Shown: in pieces, positions 35,980 to 45,445 of the stretch | Layout of the letters: every line of letters begins with the position of its first letter | How positions within the stretch are numbered: position 1 is the stretch's first letter | Assembly (NCBI GenBank): GCA_018402665.1 | Contig: JAGYIN010000003.1 | Location: 150,543 to 214,542 of the forward strand | DNA length: 64,000 bases | Direction of reading: 5' to 3' | From: Schleiferiaceae bacterium | GTDB lineage: Bacteria; Bacteroidota; Bacteroidia; Flavobacteriales; Schleiferiaceae | The notes under the pieces: generated by a model | Told to the model about the DNA's origin: nothing | The model's input: only the letters and a program-made list of their open reading frames with translations | Databases searched by the model: none | Position numbers and translations under genes: made by a program

Positions 35980-38669
35980 TACTGAACCATTAAACGTTCT
36001 ACCCTGCGTAGGCCGTTTGTGGTGTTGAAAACAACCAAATACAAACCCTTTGCAAGTGGAATCGAATTTTTAGCGCCTGCGGTTACTTCGCCGAGCAGTC
36101 GCCCTTGAATGGAATAAATTTGTGCAGCAGTAATGAGGGGGTCTGTACATTCAAATTGGAAAAAACCTTGCGTCGGATTGGGGTAAAGTTTGCACGTAAA
36201 GGGAAGCATGGCCGTCTCTTCGATTGAGATATCATTAAAGGCTTTTCCCTCGAAATAGTGCAGTCCACCGCTCATATTCCCCAAAATTACATCGGGGTAG
36301 CCGTCAGCATTCAAATCTCCAACGGCGGGGTGTAAACGTGATCCAGAAGCTAGAAAATGAGTATCCGCACTCCGCAGGGTTGGGCGAAGATTAAACCGCA
36401 TGTTGGGACGTTTTGAAATGCGACCACCGTAAGGCATTTGGCAACCGTCATTCGTTATGCCGTTCCAACCGGTAACCTCCCCATAGCGCATGCTAGCGAA
36501 GGAGGTGTTTTGAAGTAGTACGGGAATATCACCTGTTTGTGCATGTTTCGAAAAACAAATTTCTACCAAAAGGTGATCTTCACCATTCCAGGTGAACGGC
36601 ATGTCTAAGGCTATATCATTCCAGCCGGTCGTCATAACGCGGATTCCACTGTAAACGGTTTGAAGATTTTGTGTGACGAAATTGGTTTGCGTTGTGTCCG
36701 CGATGTGTGTCATTTTGATATCAAAGCCCTGCGTCAAATAAAGACTCGTATTGGTGCCCAATTCAAAACCAATGGTTTTGATTTGTCCGTAGATTCCTCC
36801 TGCATTCATTAATTCGTTCTTACTGAAGACAATCTGAGTCCGGCCGTTTCGCTTGGATCCTCCAAAGGGTGTTTCTACTCTCGATGCAGATGTTATTGTA
36901 CCACCGCCAACAACTAAATCCAACGCTGAAGCGCCACTCATGATAGTGCGTAGGCTGTCTTTCTGAACGACACCCAGACTTTCAGACCCTATGAGTAGCG
37001 TGGTGTCTTGCCCGTAGATAAATGCGGGGGCTGAATAGCCGTCCGGTGCTTGAGGACTGGTCATATTAATTCCTGCCCATGCCGCATCTACTAGTGTAAA
37101 AGCGTTAGGCATACTTCCGGTATTTTCATAATAGGCAATAGCGCCGCTTTCGTTTCCTATTAAAAGGTCCAAATCGCCATCGCCGTCAAGATCTCCTAAT
37201 GCGGGCGTTGCAAAATTGCCGACGTCGATGGATTGTAAACTTCCGCGGTACGTGTAGCTGTGGGCTGTAAAAGACCCGGTGTTTTCGTAATAAAATAATT
37301 CACCCGTTTCTGTACCTACAATCATATCCGGATCGAAATCGCCGTCGAGATCACCAAAAGTCGGACAGAGGCTTGCGCCGAGGTTGTTGTACCCGGCATT
37401 GGCTAAATCAGAATCGGTCAGCGTGAAGGCAGGGGCCGTGTTTGTCCCCGTGTTCTTGAACAATAGCATACGGCTTTCGTAGGTGCTCGGTGCCGTATAC
37501 AGCCCTTTGCCGCCGACGACTAAATCCAAATCCCCATCGAAGTCGATGTCGACTAGGGCCGGCTTTGCGGCAGAACCTATATCAAGCATGTCGCTGACTA
37601 GAAATGCGGAGTCTAATGTTCCCCAATTAGGGTTGTTGAGCGTTCCATTATTTGGATAAAGCCAATTGTTCTTTGTGTTCTGTGATCCGTTCAAATTGGG
37701 ACTTACCATGAGGTCGGGAATACTGTCAAAATCAATATCCTCATAAAATGCCGCTGGAAAATACTCTATGGCTGTGGGTTGAACCAGGGGGTAGAGTGTA
37801 TCCTTTGCTACCATAAACGCACTGTCGATATGACCGCCGTTGTATGCCGCGACAAGGTTGGTGAAACTGACATCCCCAATAAGCACATCCTGAAGGGTAT
37901 CTCCATTTAGGTTGAGCACTAACAATGTGGAGCCGGCATGCATACCGCTCGAAGTCTTCTGACTGAATTCTAATTTTTGAACACCCGCACAGCCGTTTAG
38001 TGTGAGGTCGTTGGAGCTGAGGTTTTCTTCGAATCGGCCCCAGCAGGTAGTGTTGAGCTTAAAGTCGAGTGCGCAAGCGTTTAAACCTTCGTGCCAATTA
38101 ATGGTAGCGCTCTGGCCAAAGGTTAATACGTCTAAATCCCCATCCCCATCGATATCTGAAATGGCGGGGATGTCGCTGCTAAAGTTGTAAAGGTTGGTAG
38201 TTGTACTCCCTACATCAGTGGTTAAATAATTGCTGCTTAATGCCCAGGAAAATTGGACTGAATCTGCAGTGCTGGTATTCTCCCATACACCTATTCCTCC
38301 TAAAACGTAGGCGAAAAGATCTTTTTTCCCGTCACAATTGTAGTCTCTGAATAATGCCCAATTTTTTACTGCAGGGAGCAACGATGCATATTCTGGTTTG
38401 CCCACCCAACTGCCGTTTTCGGCGATAAAGGTGATCCATCTGCCGCCCTGTCGGTCAAAGGCAACTAAATCTTCTACACCGTCTAAATTCAAATCGACTT
38501 TAGACCATTGCGGCAAATCCACCCCGCCCAAAAACGGATAGGGTATGCTAGTACCTCCAGCATTTACTGTAGGTCCCGCTGTCCAGTCAAAATTTAATCG
38601 GTTGCTTTGACCAGAACTCGATAGGCCAAGAAGCAGAAAAACTAGGGGTAAATAACAGGTCCTTCTCAT
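35979..38669 (-). CDS. large secreted FG-GAP/VCBS-repeat protein with T9SS sorting tail
   Basis: 896 residues with a signal peptide (LLLGLSSSGQS). Many FG-GAP/VCBS integrin-like repeats with calcium-binding character: DLNLDGVEDLVAFD, DIDGDGDLDVLTFG, DIDFDGDLDLVVGG, DLDGDFDPDMIVG, DLDGDGDLDLLIG, DLNADGYPDVILG. The last 75 residues form a type A T9SS sorting domain (CKLYPNPTQGFFQFE, IYSIQGRLLGE, LAKGLYLVVF, ERLMVQ). It should pass through the Sec and type IX systems and be anchored at, or released from, the cell surface. Ligand unknown. Confidence 0.93.
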   Translation of the reverse strand: MRRTCYLPLVFLLLGLSSSGQSNRLNFDWTAGPTVNAGGTSIPYPFLGGVDLPQWSKVDLNLDGVEDLVAFDRQGGRWITFIAENGSWVGKPEYASLLPAVKNWALFRDYNCDGKKDLFAYVLGGIGVWENTSTADSVQFSWALSSNYLTTDVGSTTTNLYNFSSDIPAISDIDGDGDLDVLTFGQSATINWHEGLNACALDFKLNTTCWGRFEENLSSNDLTLNGCAGVQKLEFSQKTSSGMHAGSTLLVLNLNGDTLQDVLIGDVSFTNLVAAYNGGHIDSAFMVAKDTLYPLVQPTAIEYFPAAFYEDIDFDSIPDLMVSPNLNGSQNTKNNWLYPNNGTLNNPNWGTLDSAFLVSDMLDIGSAAKPALVDIDFDGDLDLVVGGKGLYTAPSTYESRMLLFKNTGTNTAPAFTLTDSDLANAGYNNLGASLCPTFGDLDGDFDPDMIVGTETGELFYYENTGSFTAHSYTYRGSLQSIDVGNFATPALGDLDGDGDLDLLIGNESGAIAYYENTGSMPNAFTLVDAAWAGINMTSPQAPDGYSAPAFIYGQDTTLLIGSESLGVVQKDSLRTIMSGASALDLVVGGGTITSASRVETPFGGSKRNGRTQIVFSKNELMNAGGIYGQIKTIGFELGTNTSLYLTQGFDIKMTHIADTTQTNFVTQNLQTVYSGIRVMTTGWNDIALDMPFTWNGEDHLLVEICFSKHAQTGDIPVLLQNTSFASMRYGEVTGWNGITNDGCQMPYGGRISKRPNMRFNLRPTLRSADTHFLASGSRLHPAVGDLNADGYPDVILGNMSGGLHYFEGKAFNDISIEETAMLPFTCKLYPNPTQGFFQFECTDPLITAAQIYSIQGRLLGEVTAGAKNSIPLAKGLYLVVFNTTNGLRRVERLMVQ

Positions 38670-38742
38670 ACGTACTCAAAGATAGGATAAACTTAGATGC
38701 TTGCAGGTACAAAAAACTTTAGGTTAGGCACATCGAACTGCC

Positions 38743-38750
38743 TATATTTG
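38743..38750 (+). promoter_or_regulatory. -7 box of the secDF promoter
   Basis: TATATTTG, 33 bases before the ATG at 38784. Confidence 0.6.
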
Positions 38751-38783
38751 CGCGTTATTGAAAAACTGAAACAATCCATCAGG

Positions 38784-41771
38784 ATGCAGAACAAAGGATT
38801 AATTACCGTTTTCGCGATTGCACTAGGTCTGGCTTCATTGTACCAGCTCTCGTTCACATGGGTTGCGAACAACGTCGCTAGCGATGCAGAGGCATTCGCC
38901 GCAGGAGATGCAAATGTTAAGTCGGCTTATCTCGACAGTATGATGTCGCAAGAGGTCTATCCAGTACTTGGGTTTACCTACGGCGAAGTGAAGAAAAAGG
39001 AAATGAACCTTGGTCTTGACCTCAAAGGGGGGATGAATGTCATCCTCGAAGTGAGTGTTAAAGACGTATTGAAAGGTTTAGTGGCTAATGCCCAAGATCC
39101 ACGTTTCATTCAAGCTATTGCGAATACTGACGAAGCACAGAGTCAAGGTCAAAACAACTATCTAAACACGTTCTTCGCGGAGTTTGATAAAATCAGCGCC
39201 GAAACTGGAGGTGGTTTGTTGTTGAGCGACGCTTCGCTTTTCGGTACGCCAGCAATGACGGATAAAGTAGGTTTCAATGCCGCAAACGATGCCGTACAAG
39301 CGGAAATTCGTCGCGATGTTGAGGCTGCAATTGCCAACGTATTTACCGTATTACGTGCACGTATCGACCAGTTTGGTGTGGTACAACCGAACATTCAGCG
39401 CCTAGAGGGAACTGGTCGTATTTTAGTGGAACTACCTGGTGTTAAAGATCCAGCGCGTGTTCAGAAACTTTTACAATCGACTGCGGAACTGCAGTTCTGG
39501 AACATGTATGAAGGTGCAGAAGTGCTTCCTTTCCTTGTTTCTGCGAATGACAAACTGCGCGATATCGTTGAAGGCGAAAAAGCGACATCAGAAACAGTTG
39601 ACGAAACGCCAGATTTTAGTGATCTGGCAATCGAAGATGCTGAAGTTCCTGCAGATTCGTCTGCCACGGATTCTTCAGAGGTGCTATCTATGAACAATCC
39701 ATTGTTTGAAGTTTTCCGCCCTATGGTGAGTGAAACTGGAATGGCCATGGAAGGACCGCGCGTAGGGTATTCACTTATTCGCGATACGGCGAAAGTCAAT
39801 GCTTATTTAGCACGTCCAGAGATCGTTCAGATGATGAACCAAGAGTTGCGCAATGCGAAATTCCTATGGAGCAGTAAGCCAGAGCCTAACTCTGATATCA
39901 TTACTCTTTTAGTGATTAAAGGCAATCGTGAGAACACGCCTGAATTGGACGGTGGTGTGATCGTAGATGCGCGTCCAGATTTGGACGAATACAACCGCAA
40001 TATTGTAACCATGGCCATGAACGGCACTGGAGCACAGAAATGGCAGCGGTTAACTGCGGAAGCAGCTGCGCAAACGCCGAAGCGTTCTGTAGCGGTGGTA
40101 TTAGACAACTATGTATACTCGTATCCGCAAGTTCAAAATGAAATTGCTGGTGGCCGTACGCAGATTACTGGAAACTTCAGTGCTGAGGAAAGCGCGGATT
40201 TAGCGAATATTCTTCGTGCCGGTAAATTAGATGCTCCTGCGCGCATCATTCAGTCGGATGTAGTAGGACCCTCTTTAGGTAAGGAGGCCATCTCTGCATC
40301 GATCAACTCGTTTGCTATTGCACTTGCTTTGGTTTTGCTTTATATGTACTTCTACTACAGTGGTGCAGGGCTTGTGGCCAACATGGCGCTACTGATCAAC
40401 ATGTTCTTAATCTTCGGTATTCTCGCTAGTTTACGGGCGGTATTGACGCTTCCAGGTATGGCGGGTATCGTATTGACCATCGGTATGGCGGTAGATGCAA
40501 ATGTGCTTATTTTCGAGCGTATTCGTGAAGAAATGCGCCTTGGAAAAGGACTTCGTGCAGCCATCGTTGACGGATATAAAAATTCGAACAGTGCGATTAT
40601 CGATGCAAACGTTACGACCTTCTTAACAGGTATTATTCTCTTTGCTTTCGGTACAGGGCCTATCCGCGGTTTCGCAACGACACTGATGATCGGTATTTTG
40701 ACTTCGTTATTTACCGCATTGTTCATCTCAAGAATTGTATTCGAAAGAAGATTGGCGGGTAAGAAAGATATTAAGTTCTCTACCAAAACCACAAAAGATT
40801 GGTACACCAATATCAACTTTGACTTCTTGAAGAAGCGTAAGGTAGCTTACGGTGTTTCAGCGGTAGTCATTGCTATTGGATTGTTCTCGCTATTCACAAA
40901 AGGTTTGAATCTAGGGGTTGACTTTGTGGGTGGACGTTCGTTCCAGGTACGTTTTGACCAGCCTGTAGAAGTTAGTGATGTTGCTGAATCGTTGAGCAAT
41001 GCTTTTGTGGATGAAGACGGTAATACGTACACCCCAGTGGTAAAAACCTTGGGTGATGCAAACCAAGTAATCATTACGACGAGCTACCGCATTGGAGAAA
41101 CGGGACCTGCAATTGACCAGGACATTCAGTCGAAACTCTATGCGGGTGTAGCAGATTTCTTTGCGGAAGAATTGCCGTTAGAATCCTTCTTTACGGACGA
41201 TACTGAAGATGCCATTGGTCTAGTAGGCTCGCGCGTTGTTGGACCAACGATTGCCGACGATATTAAATCGGGTGCGGTATATAGCATTATCTTTTCGTTG
41301 ATTATTATCTTTTTGTACATCCTCATTCGCTTCCGTAAATGGCAATTCTCGCTCGGTGCGGTAGTTGCATTGTTACACGATGTACTCTTTGTGATAGGTG
41401 TGTTCTCATTGGCAGATGGATTCTTACCATTCCAGTTGGAAGTGGACCAAGCATTCATTGCAGCCATTCTAACCGTTATTGGTTACTCATTGAACGATAC
41501 TGTGGTTGTATTTGACCGTATCCGTGAAAACATGGGATCACGCGGCAAGCAAAACACAGATAGTGTAAATAAATCATTGAACCAGACATTGAGTCGTACG
41601 TTCAACACCTCCTTGACGACCTTCTTTGTTCTTCTTGTTATCTTCTTATTTGGTGGGGAAGTTATTCGTGGTTTCATGTTTGCACTACTACTAGGTGTAC
41701 TTGTAGGAACCTACAGTTCATTGTTTATCGCTACTCCTGTGATGTTCGACGCTTCGGACAAAGAGAGTTAA
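38784..41771 (+). CDS. secDF: fused protein translocase subunit SecDF
   Basis: 995 residues: SecD and SecF in one chain, as is normal in Bacteroidota. Twelve membrane helices expected. SecD: first helix ITVFAIALGLASLY, periplasmic P1 with LGLDLKGGMNVILEV and LRARIDQFGVVQPNIQR; VLTIGMAVDANVLIFERIREE in helix 4-5. SecF: GVDFVGGRSFQVRFD, VIGYSLNDTVVVFDRIREN. Uses the proton or sodium gradient to pull proteins out of SecYEG. The upstream in-frame start at 38697 precedes the promoter box, so MQNKGLI is chosen. Confidence 0.97.
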   Translation: MQNKGLITVFAIALGLASLYQLSFTWVANNVASDAEAFAAGDANVKSAYLDSMMSQEVYPVLGFTYGEVKKKEMNLGLDLKGGMNVILEVSVKDVLKGLVANAQDPRFIQAIANTDEAQSQGQNNYLNTFFAEFDKISAETGGGLLLSDASLFGTPAMTDKVGFNAANDAVQAEIRRDVEAAIANVFTVLRARIDQFGVVQPNIQRLEGTGRILVELPGVKDPARVQKLLQSTAELQFWNMYEGAEVLPFLVSANDKLRDIVEGEKATSETVDETPDFSDLAIEDAEVPADSSATDSSEVLSMNNPLFEVFRPMVSETGMAMEGPRVGYSLIRDTAKVNAYLARPEIVQMMNQELRNAKFLWSSKPEPNSDIITLLVIKGNRENTPELDGGVIVDARPDLDEYNRNIVTMAMNGTGAQKWQRLTAEAAAQTPKRSVAVVLDNYVYSYPQVQNEIAGGRTQITGNFSAEESADLANILRAGKLDAPARIIQSDVVGPSLGKEAISASINSFAIALALVLLYMYFYYSGAGLVANMALLINMFLIFGILASLRAVLTLPGMAGIVLTIGMAVDANVLIFERIREEMRLGKGLRAAIVDGYKNSNSAIIDANVTTFLTGIILFAFGTGPIRGFATTLMIGILTSLFTALFISRIVFERRLAGKKDIKFSTKTTKDWYTNINFDFLKKRKVAYGVSAVVIAIGLFSLFTKGLNLGVDFVGGRSFQVRFDQPVEVSDVAESLSNAFVDEDGNTYTPVVKTLGDANQVIITTSYRIGETGPAIDQDIQSKLYAGVADFFAEELPLESFFTDDTEDAIGLVGSRVVGPTIADDIKSGAVYSIIFSLIIIFLYILIRFRKWQFSLGAVVALLHDVLFVIGVFSLADGFLPFQLEVDQAFIAAILTVIGYSLNDTVVVFDRIRENMGSRGKQNTDSVNKSLNQTLSRTFNTSLTTFFVLLVIFLFGGEVIRGFMFALLLGVLVGTYSSLFIATPVMFDASDKES

Positions 41772-41796
41772 GCAACCGAAAAGCAAAATTTTCAAA

Positions 41797-41829
41797 ACCC
41801 CCGGCGCGCGAGCGCGCCGGGGGTTTTTT
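41797..41829 (+). terminator. terminator after secDF
   Basis: Eleven-base GC-rich stem (CCCCGGCGCGC/GCGCGCCGGGG) with a two-base loop region, then six T. Confidence 0.9.
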
Positions 41830-41833
41830 ATTG

Positions 41834-41841
41834 TAAATTTG
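41834..41841 (+). promoter_or_regulatory. -7 box directly before the tatA-like start
   Basis: TAAATTTG ends only four bases before the ATG at 41846, so the transcript should start at or next to the initiation codon (leaderless or nearly so). Confidence 0.55.
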
Positions 41842-41845
41842 CGCC

Positions 41846-42124
41846 ATGCAACACGTCTTTTTACTCTTTAATATTAGTGGCGGAGAATTCATCATAGTAG
41901 CACTGGTGTTTTTACTCTTATTTGGTCCCAAGCAAATACCTGGCATGGCAAGGTCTGCAGCTAAGGTGATCAAGCAGGTGAAAAATGCCACCAATGATAT
42001 CAAGAGAGAAATCCTTGACAATGCCGAGGACAATTCCCTAACGGAAGTGAAGAAAACGGTAGCGGAAGGTCGTGATGCATTCAAAGAGGTTACAGATACC
42101 ATTAAAAGAGGTACCAAGCTGTGA
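41846..42124 (+). CDS. TatA/TatB-like twin-arginine translocase protein
   Basis: 92 residues. N-terminal short helix GEFIIVALVFLLLFGPKQIP with the FGPKQIP hinge typical of TatA/TatB, then an amphipathic helix (MARSAAKVIKQVKNATNDIK) and a charged tail. Pore or receptor part of the Tat export system for folded proteins. tatC is not adjacent. Overlaps the next gene by four bases (GTGA). Confidence 0.9.
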   Translation: MQHVFLLFNISGGEFIIVALVFLLLFGPKQIPGMARSAAKVIKQVKNATNDIKREILDNAEDNSLTEVKKTVAEGRDAFKEVTDTIKRGTKL

Positions 42125-43062
42125 CGGCGCTCTTCCTATTCGCGGGTTTTGGTTTGTTGTTATTGGGTGGCGAATTTTTGGTTCGTGGATCTGTAGCAAT
42201 TGCACTTAAGCTTCGCATTTCTAAAGTCATCATAGGTTTAACCCTCGTTGCCTTCGCTACAAGTGCGCCGGAACTCATTGTGAGTATTATCGCGGCGATG
42301 AAAGGTAAAAGTGCCATCGCTTTAGGCAATGTCATTGGTTCTAATGTTGCGAATATTGGGCTTATACTAGGATTGACGGCACTGCTGTATAAAATGGAAG
42401 CGGTTCGCCTGACCTACAGAAATGATTGGTTGTTTTTACTTGGTGCGAATGGCTTGTTGGGAGTCTTCCTTTATTTTGGTGGAATCAGTTTCCTACAAGG
42501 CTTGATTCTTGTTGCCGCCTTAGTCGTCTACAATACATTAAAAATTCGCAGCGCACGAAAGGAGCGTGCCGCAGCAAGCATAGGTCAGGATTTCGACGTG
42601 CCCGCCATGCCGGTATGGCAAGGTATAGTGCTGCTTATAATAGGAGCGGTAGGTTTGAAATTTGGCGCCCAACTTTTTGTCTCCGGCATTTCAACTCTTG
42701 CAGCGCAATGGGGTTGGAGTGAACGGTTGGTCGCTGTGAGCCTCGTCGCTTTTGGCACAAGTGTGCCAGAACTAGCAGCGAGTCTTATGGCAGCGAGAAA
42801 AGGTGAAGCCGACATAGCTATAGGTAATATCATCGGGTCCAACATCTTTAATATTCTGAGCGTCTTAGGATTCACTGCTTTAATCCAGCCCATAGCGCTT
42901 GATGAAAAAGCGTTGCTCTACGTTGACTTTCCCATAAGCTTTCTCTTCGCTTTAGTGCTTATTCCATTGATGGGCGTTATAAAATCGGACCGATTGGATC
43001 GTTTTGAAGGGACCTTCCTACTCATACTGTACGCCGCCTACATGATTCGCCTCTTTAGTTAA
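42121..43062 (+). CDS. calcium/sodium antiporter (CaCA family, YrbG-like)
   Basis: 313 residues with ten membrane helices in two inverted repeats. The two alpha repeats are clear: GLTLVAFATSAPELIVSI with GNVIGSNVANIG, and VSLVAFGTSVPELAASL with GNIIGSNIFNIL; the Glu in SAPE and SVPE binds cation. Exchanges Ca2+ for Na+ across the inner membrane. GTG start overlaps the tatA-like stop, so the pair is coupled. Confidence 0.94.
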   Translation: MTALFLFAGFGLLLLGGEFLVRGSVAIALKLRISKVIIGLTLVAFATSAPELIVSIIAAMKGKSAIALGNVIGSNVANIGLILGLTALLYKMEAVRLTYRNDWLFLLGANGLLGVFLYFGGISFLQGLILVAALVVYNTLKIRSARKERAAASIGQDFDVPAMPVWQGIVLLIIGAVGLKFGAQLFVSGISTLAAQWGWSERLVAVSLVAFGTSVPELAASLMAARKGEADIAIGNIIGSNIFNILSVLGFTALIQPIALDEKALLYVDFPISFLFALVLIPLMGVIKSDRLDRFEGTFLLILYAAYMIRLFS

Positions 43063-43096
43063 GGGGTTGTAATTAACATTGGTTAATAATTTTTCA

Positions 43097-43127
43097 TTGC
43101 ACCCCTGAAAAAATAGGGGTACCTTTG
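43097..43127 (+). promoter_or_regulatory. glutamine synthetase promoter with palindromic operator candidate
   Basis: TTG at 43097-43099, 20-base spacer, TACCTTTG at 43120-43127. The spacer is filled by a perfect inverted repeat ACCCCT (43101-43106), eight bases, AGGGGT (43115-43120), which overlaps the first T of the -7 box. A dimeric repressor or activator bound here would directly control the promoter. Confidence 0.65.
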
Positions 43128-43148
43128 TCGAAAATAAAATTTAGCCAC

Positions 43149-45341
43149 ATGCCAACGGTAAGATTTCTAGCATTAAAAGAAACAATGGGGCGCAAGCCTA
43201 AGCACTTCGAAGCACCTGGAACGCGCGTTTCAGAATACTTCGGATCGCACGTATTTAATCAAAAAGCGATGCGTGAATACATGACCTCTGAAGCGTTCAA
43301 AGCAGTGAACGATTCTATTGAAAACGGTACAAAGATTTCAAGAGATGTCGCTGATCAGGTAGCTTCAGGAATGAAGGCTTGGGCCTTGAATTTAGGCGCT
43401 ACGCACTACACCCACTGGTTCCAGCCGTTGACAGGTACCACCGCGGAGAAGCACGATTCCTTCTTTGAGCCAACCGGTAATGGAGAGGCTATGGAGAAGT
43501 TCTCAGGAAGCATGCTCGTTCAGCAAGAGCCGGATGCGTCATCATTCCCGAATGGAGGTATTCGCAACACGTTTGAGGCACGCGGTTACACGGCTTGGGA
43601 CCCTACTTCTCCAGCATTTGTCTTTGGCACTACACTTTGCATTCCCACTGTTTTCGTTTCTTACACCGGCGAAGCACTGGATTACAAAACACCGTTATTA
43701 CGTGCATTACAAGCTGTTGATGCAGCAGCAACAGATGTATGCAAGTACTTTGATAAAAATGTAAATAAGGTTAATGCCACTTTAGGCTGGGAGCAAGAGT
43801 ATTTCTTAGTGGATGAAGCGTATTTCCATGCGCGTCCAGATTTGACGTTAGCGGGTCGTGCCTTAGTAGGTCATGCTCCTGCTAAAGGACAGCAGTTGGA
43901 CGATCATTACTTTGGTTCTATCCCAGAGCGCGCGATCGAATTCATGAAAGAATTGGAATACGAAAGTCGTAAATTGGGTATCCCGGTTAAAACTCGTCAC
44001 AATGAGGTTGCGCCTGCGCAGTACGAATTTGCTCCGGTTTTTGAAGAAGCGAACGTTGCTGTGGATCACAATTCATTGTTCATGGATCTTATGGAGAAAG
44101 TGGCGCGTCGTCATAATTTCCGTGCATTGGTCCACGAGAAGCCCTTCGCAAACATCAATGGTTCTGGTAAGCACAATAACTGGTCGTTAGCAACGAATAC
44201 GGGTGTAAATCTTTTGGCACCGGGTAAAACGCCGATGAGCAATTTAATGTTCTTGACCTTTTTCGTAAACAGCATCAAGGCAGTATACAAGCACGCTGAT
44301 TTGATTCGTGCATCCATTGGTTCGGCAGGCAACGAGCACCGTTTGGGTGCAAATGAAGCGCCGCCAGCAATTATTTCCGTATTTATCGGCGATCAGTTGA
44401 GCAAGGTTCTGGACCAATTGGAAAACATCGAAGGCGGTAAAATGACCCCTGAGGAAAAGACAGACCTCAAGCTCAATGTGGTGGGCAAAATACCAGAGAT
44501 TCTTCTAGACAACACAGACCGTAACCGTACCTCGCCGTTTGCCTTTACAGGTAATAAGTTCGAATTACGTGCTGCAGGTTCATCCAGCAACTGTGCGCAA
44601 CCGATGACGGTTCTAAACAGTGCGATGGCAGAGCAGTTGATCGAATTCAAAGCAGCAGTTGATGCGCTCATTGCTAAGGACGGTCTTAAGAAAGACGAAG
44701 CCATCTTTAGTGTATTGAAAGTGTATATCAAAGAGTCGAAAGCCATTCGTTTTGAAGGTGATGGCTACGGCGATGCTTGGAAAGAAGAAGCGGCAAAACG
44801 TGGTTTGAATAACGAACCATCGACACCTCGTGCGTTGGATGCTTACGTCAGTGAAGCCTCGTTAAAAATGTTCGAATCTTTGAATGTACTGTCGAAGCGT
44901 GAGGCAGAGGCACGCCATGAGATTCTATTGGAGTCGTACTTCATGAGAATTCAAATTGAAAGCCGTGTTTTAGGTGATTTAGCGGGAAACCACATCGTTC
45001 CAACCGCTATTAAATACCAAAACGTTTTGATCGATAACGTCCAACGTCTTAAGGACATTATGGATGAGGCAACGTTTAATACGGTTGCAAAAGAGCAATT
45101 GGAAATGATTAAAGAAATTTCTGCACGCATTTCGAAAATTCTAGCTTCTAAGGATGCAATGATTCAGGCACGTAAGCAGGCCAATGCGCTTGAAGATGTG
45201 CGTGAGAAAGCTATTGCCTACTACGATAACGTAAAGTCTTATTTCGAGGTAATTCGTTACGAAAGCGATAAATTAGAATTGATGATTGATGACGAACAAT
45301 GGCCATTGCCGAAGTTCCGTGAAATGCTCTTCACGAGATAA
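43149..45341 (+). CDS. glnN: glutamine synthetase type III
   Basis: 730 residues. Makes glutamine from glutamate, ammonia and ATP; the type III enzyme is a large dodecamer. Motifs: TAEKHDSFFEP, GWEQEYFLVDEAYF, PVKTRHNEVAPAQYEFAP, NINGSGKHNNWSL and the C-terminal GSSSNCAQPMTVLN. A TTG at 43125 is in frame, but it lies inside the promoter, so MPTVRFLALKE is chosen. Single gene with its own terminator. Confidence 0.97.
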   Translation: MPTVRFLALKETMGRKPKHFEAPGTRVSEYFGSHVFNQKAMREYMTSEAFKAVNDSIENGTKISRDVADQVASGMKAWALNLGATHYTHWFQPLTGTTAEKHDSFFEPTGNGEAMEKFSGSMLVQQEPDASSFPNGGIRNTFEARGYTAWDPTSPAFVFGTTLCIPTVFVSYTGEALDYKTPLLRALQAVDAAATDVCKYFDKNVNKVNATLGWEQEYFLVDEAYFHARPDLTLAGRALVGHAPAKGQQLDDHYFGSIPERAIEFMKELEYESRKLGIPVKTRHNEVAPAQYEFAPVFEEANVAVDHNSLFMDLMEKVARRHNFRALVHEKPFANINGSGKHNNWSLATNTGVNLLAPGKTPMSNLMFLTFFVNSIKAVYKHADLIRASIGSAGNEHRLGANEAPPAIISVFIGDQLSKVLDQLENIEGGKMTPEEKTDLKLNVVGKIPEILLDNTDRNRTSPFAFTGNKFELRAAGSSSNCAQPMTVLNSAMAEQLIEFKAAVDALIAKDGLKKDEAIFSVLKVYIKESKAIRFEGDGYGDAWKEEAAKRGLNNEPSTPRALDAYVSEASLKMFESLNVLSKREAEARHEILLESYFMRIQIESRVLGDLAGNHIVPTAIKYQNVLIDNVQRLKDIMDEATFNTVAKEQLEMIKEISARISKILASKDAMIQARKQANALEDVREKAIAYYDNVKSYFEVIRYESDKLELMIDDEQWPLPKFREMLFTR

Positions 45342-45366
45342 TTTTAGCTTTTCAAATTTTGCATAA

Positions 45367-45399
45367 GAGAAACCCCGCCCGCGCGGGGTTTCTTTTTTT
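45367..45399 (+). terminator. terminator after glutamine synthetase III
   Basis: Eleven-base stem AGAAACCCCGC/GCGGGGTTTCT, four-base loop, then seven T. It lies upstream of the true start of the next gene and so rules out a longer version of that protein. Confidence 0.92.
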
Positions 45400-45445
45400 A
45401 TTTTATCTATATTGTGGGTGCTTAAACACAAGAGAACAGACTCGC

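Noticed and set aside
40355..40816. 153-codon minus-strand frame in secDF
   Set aside because: Antisense shadow of membrane-helix coding sequence.
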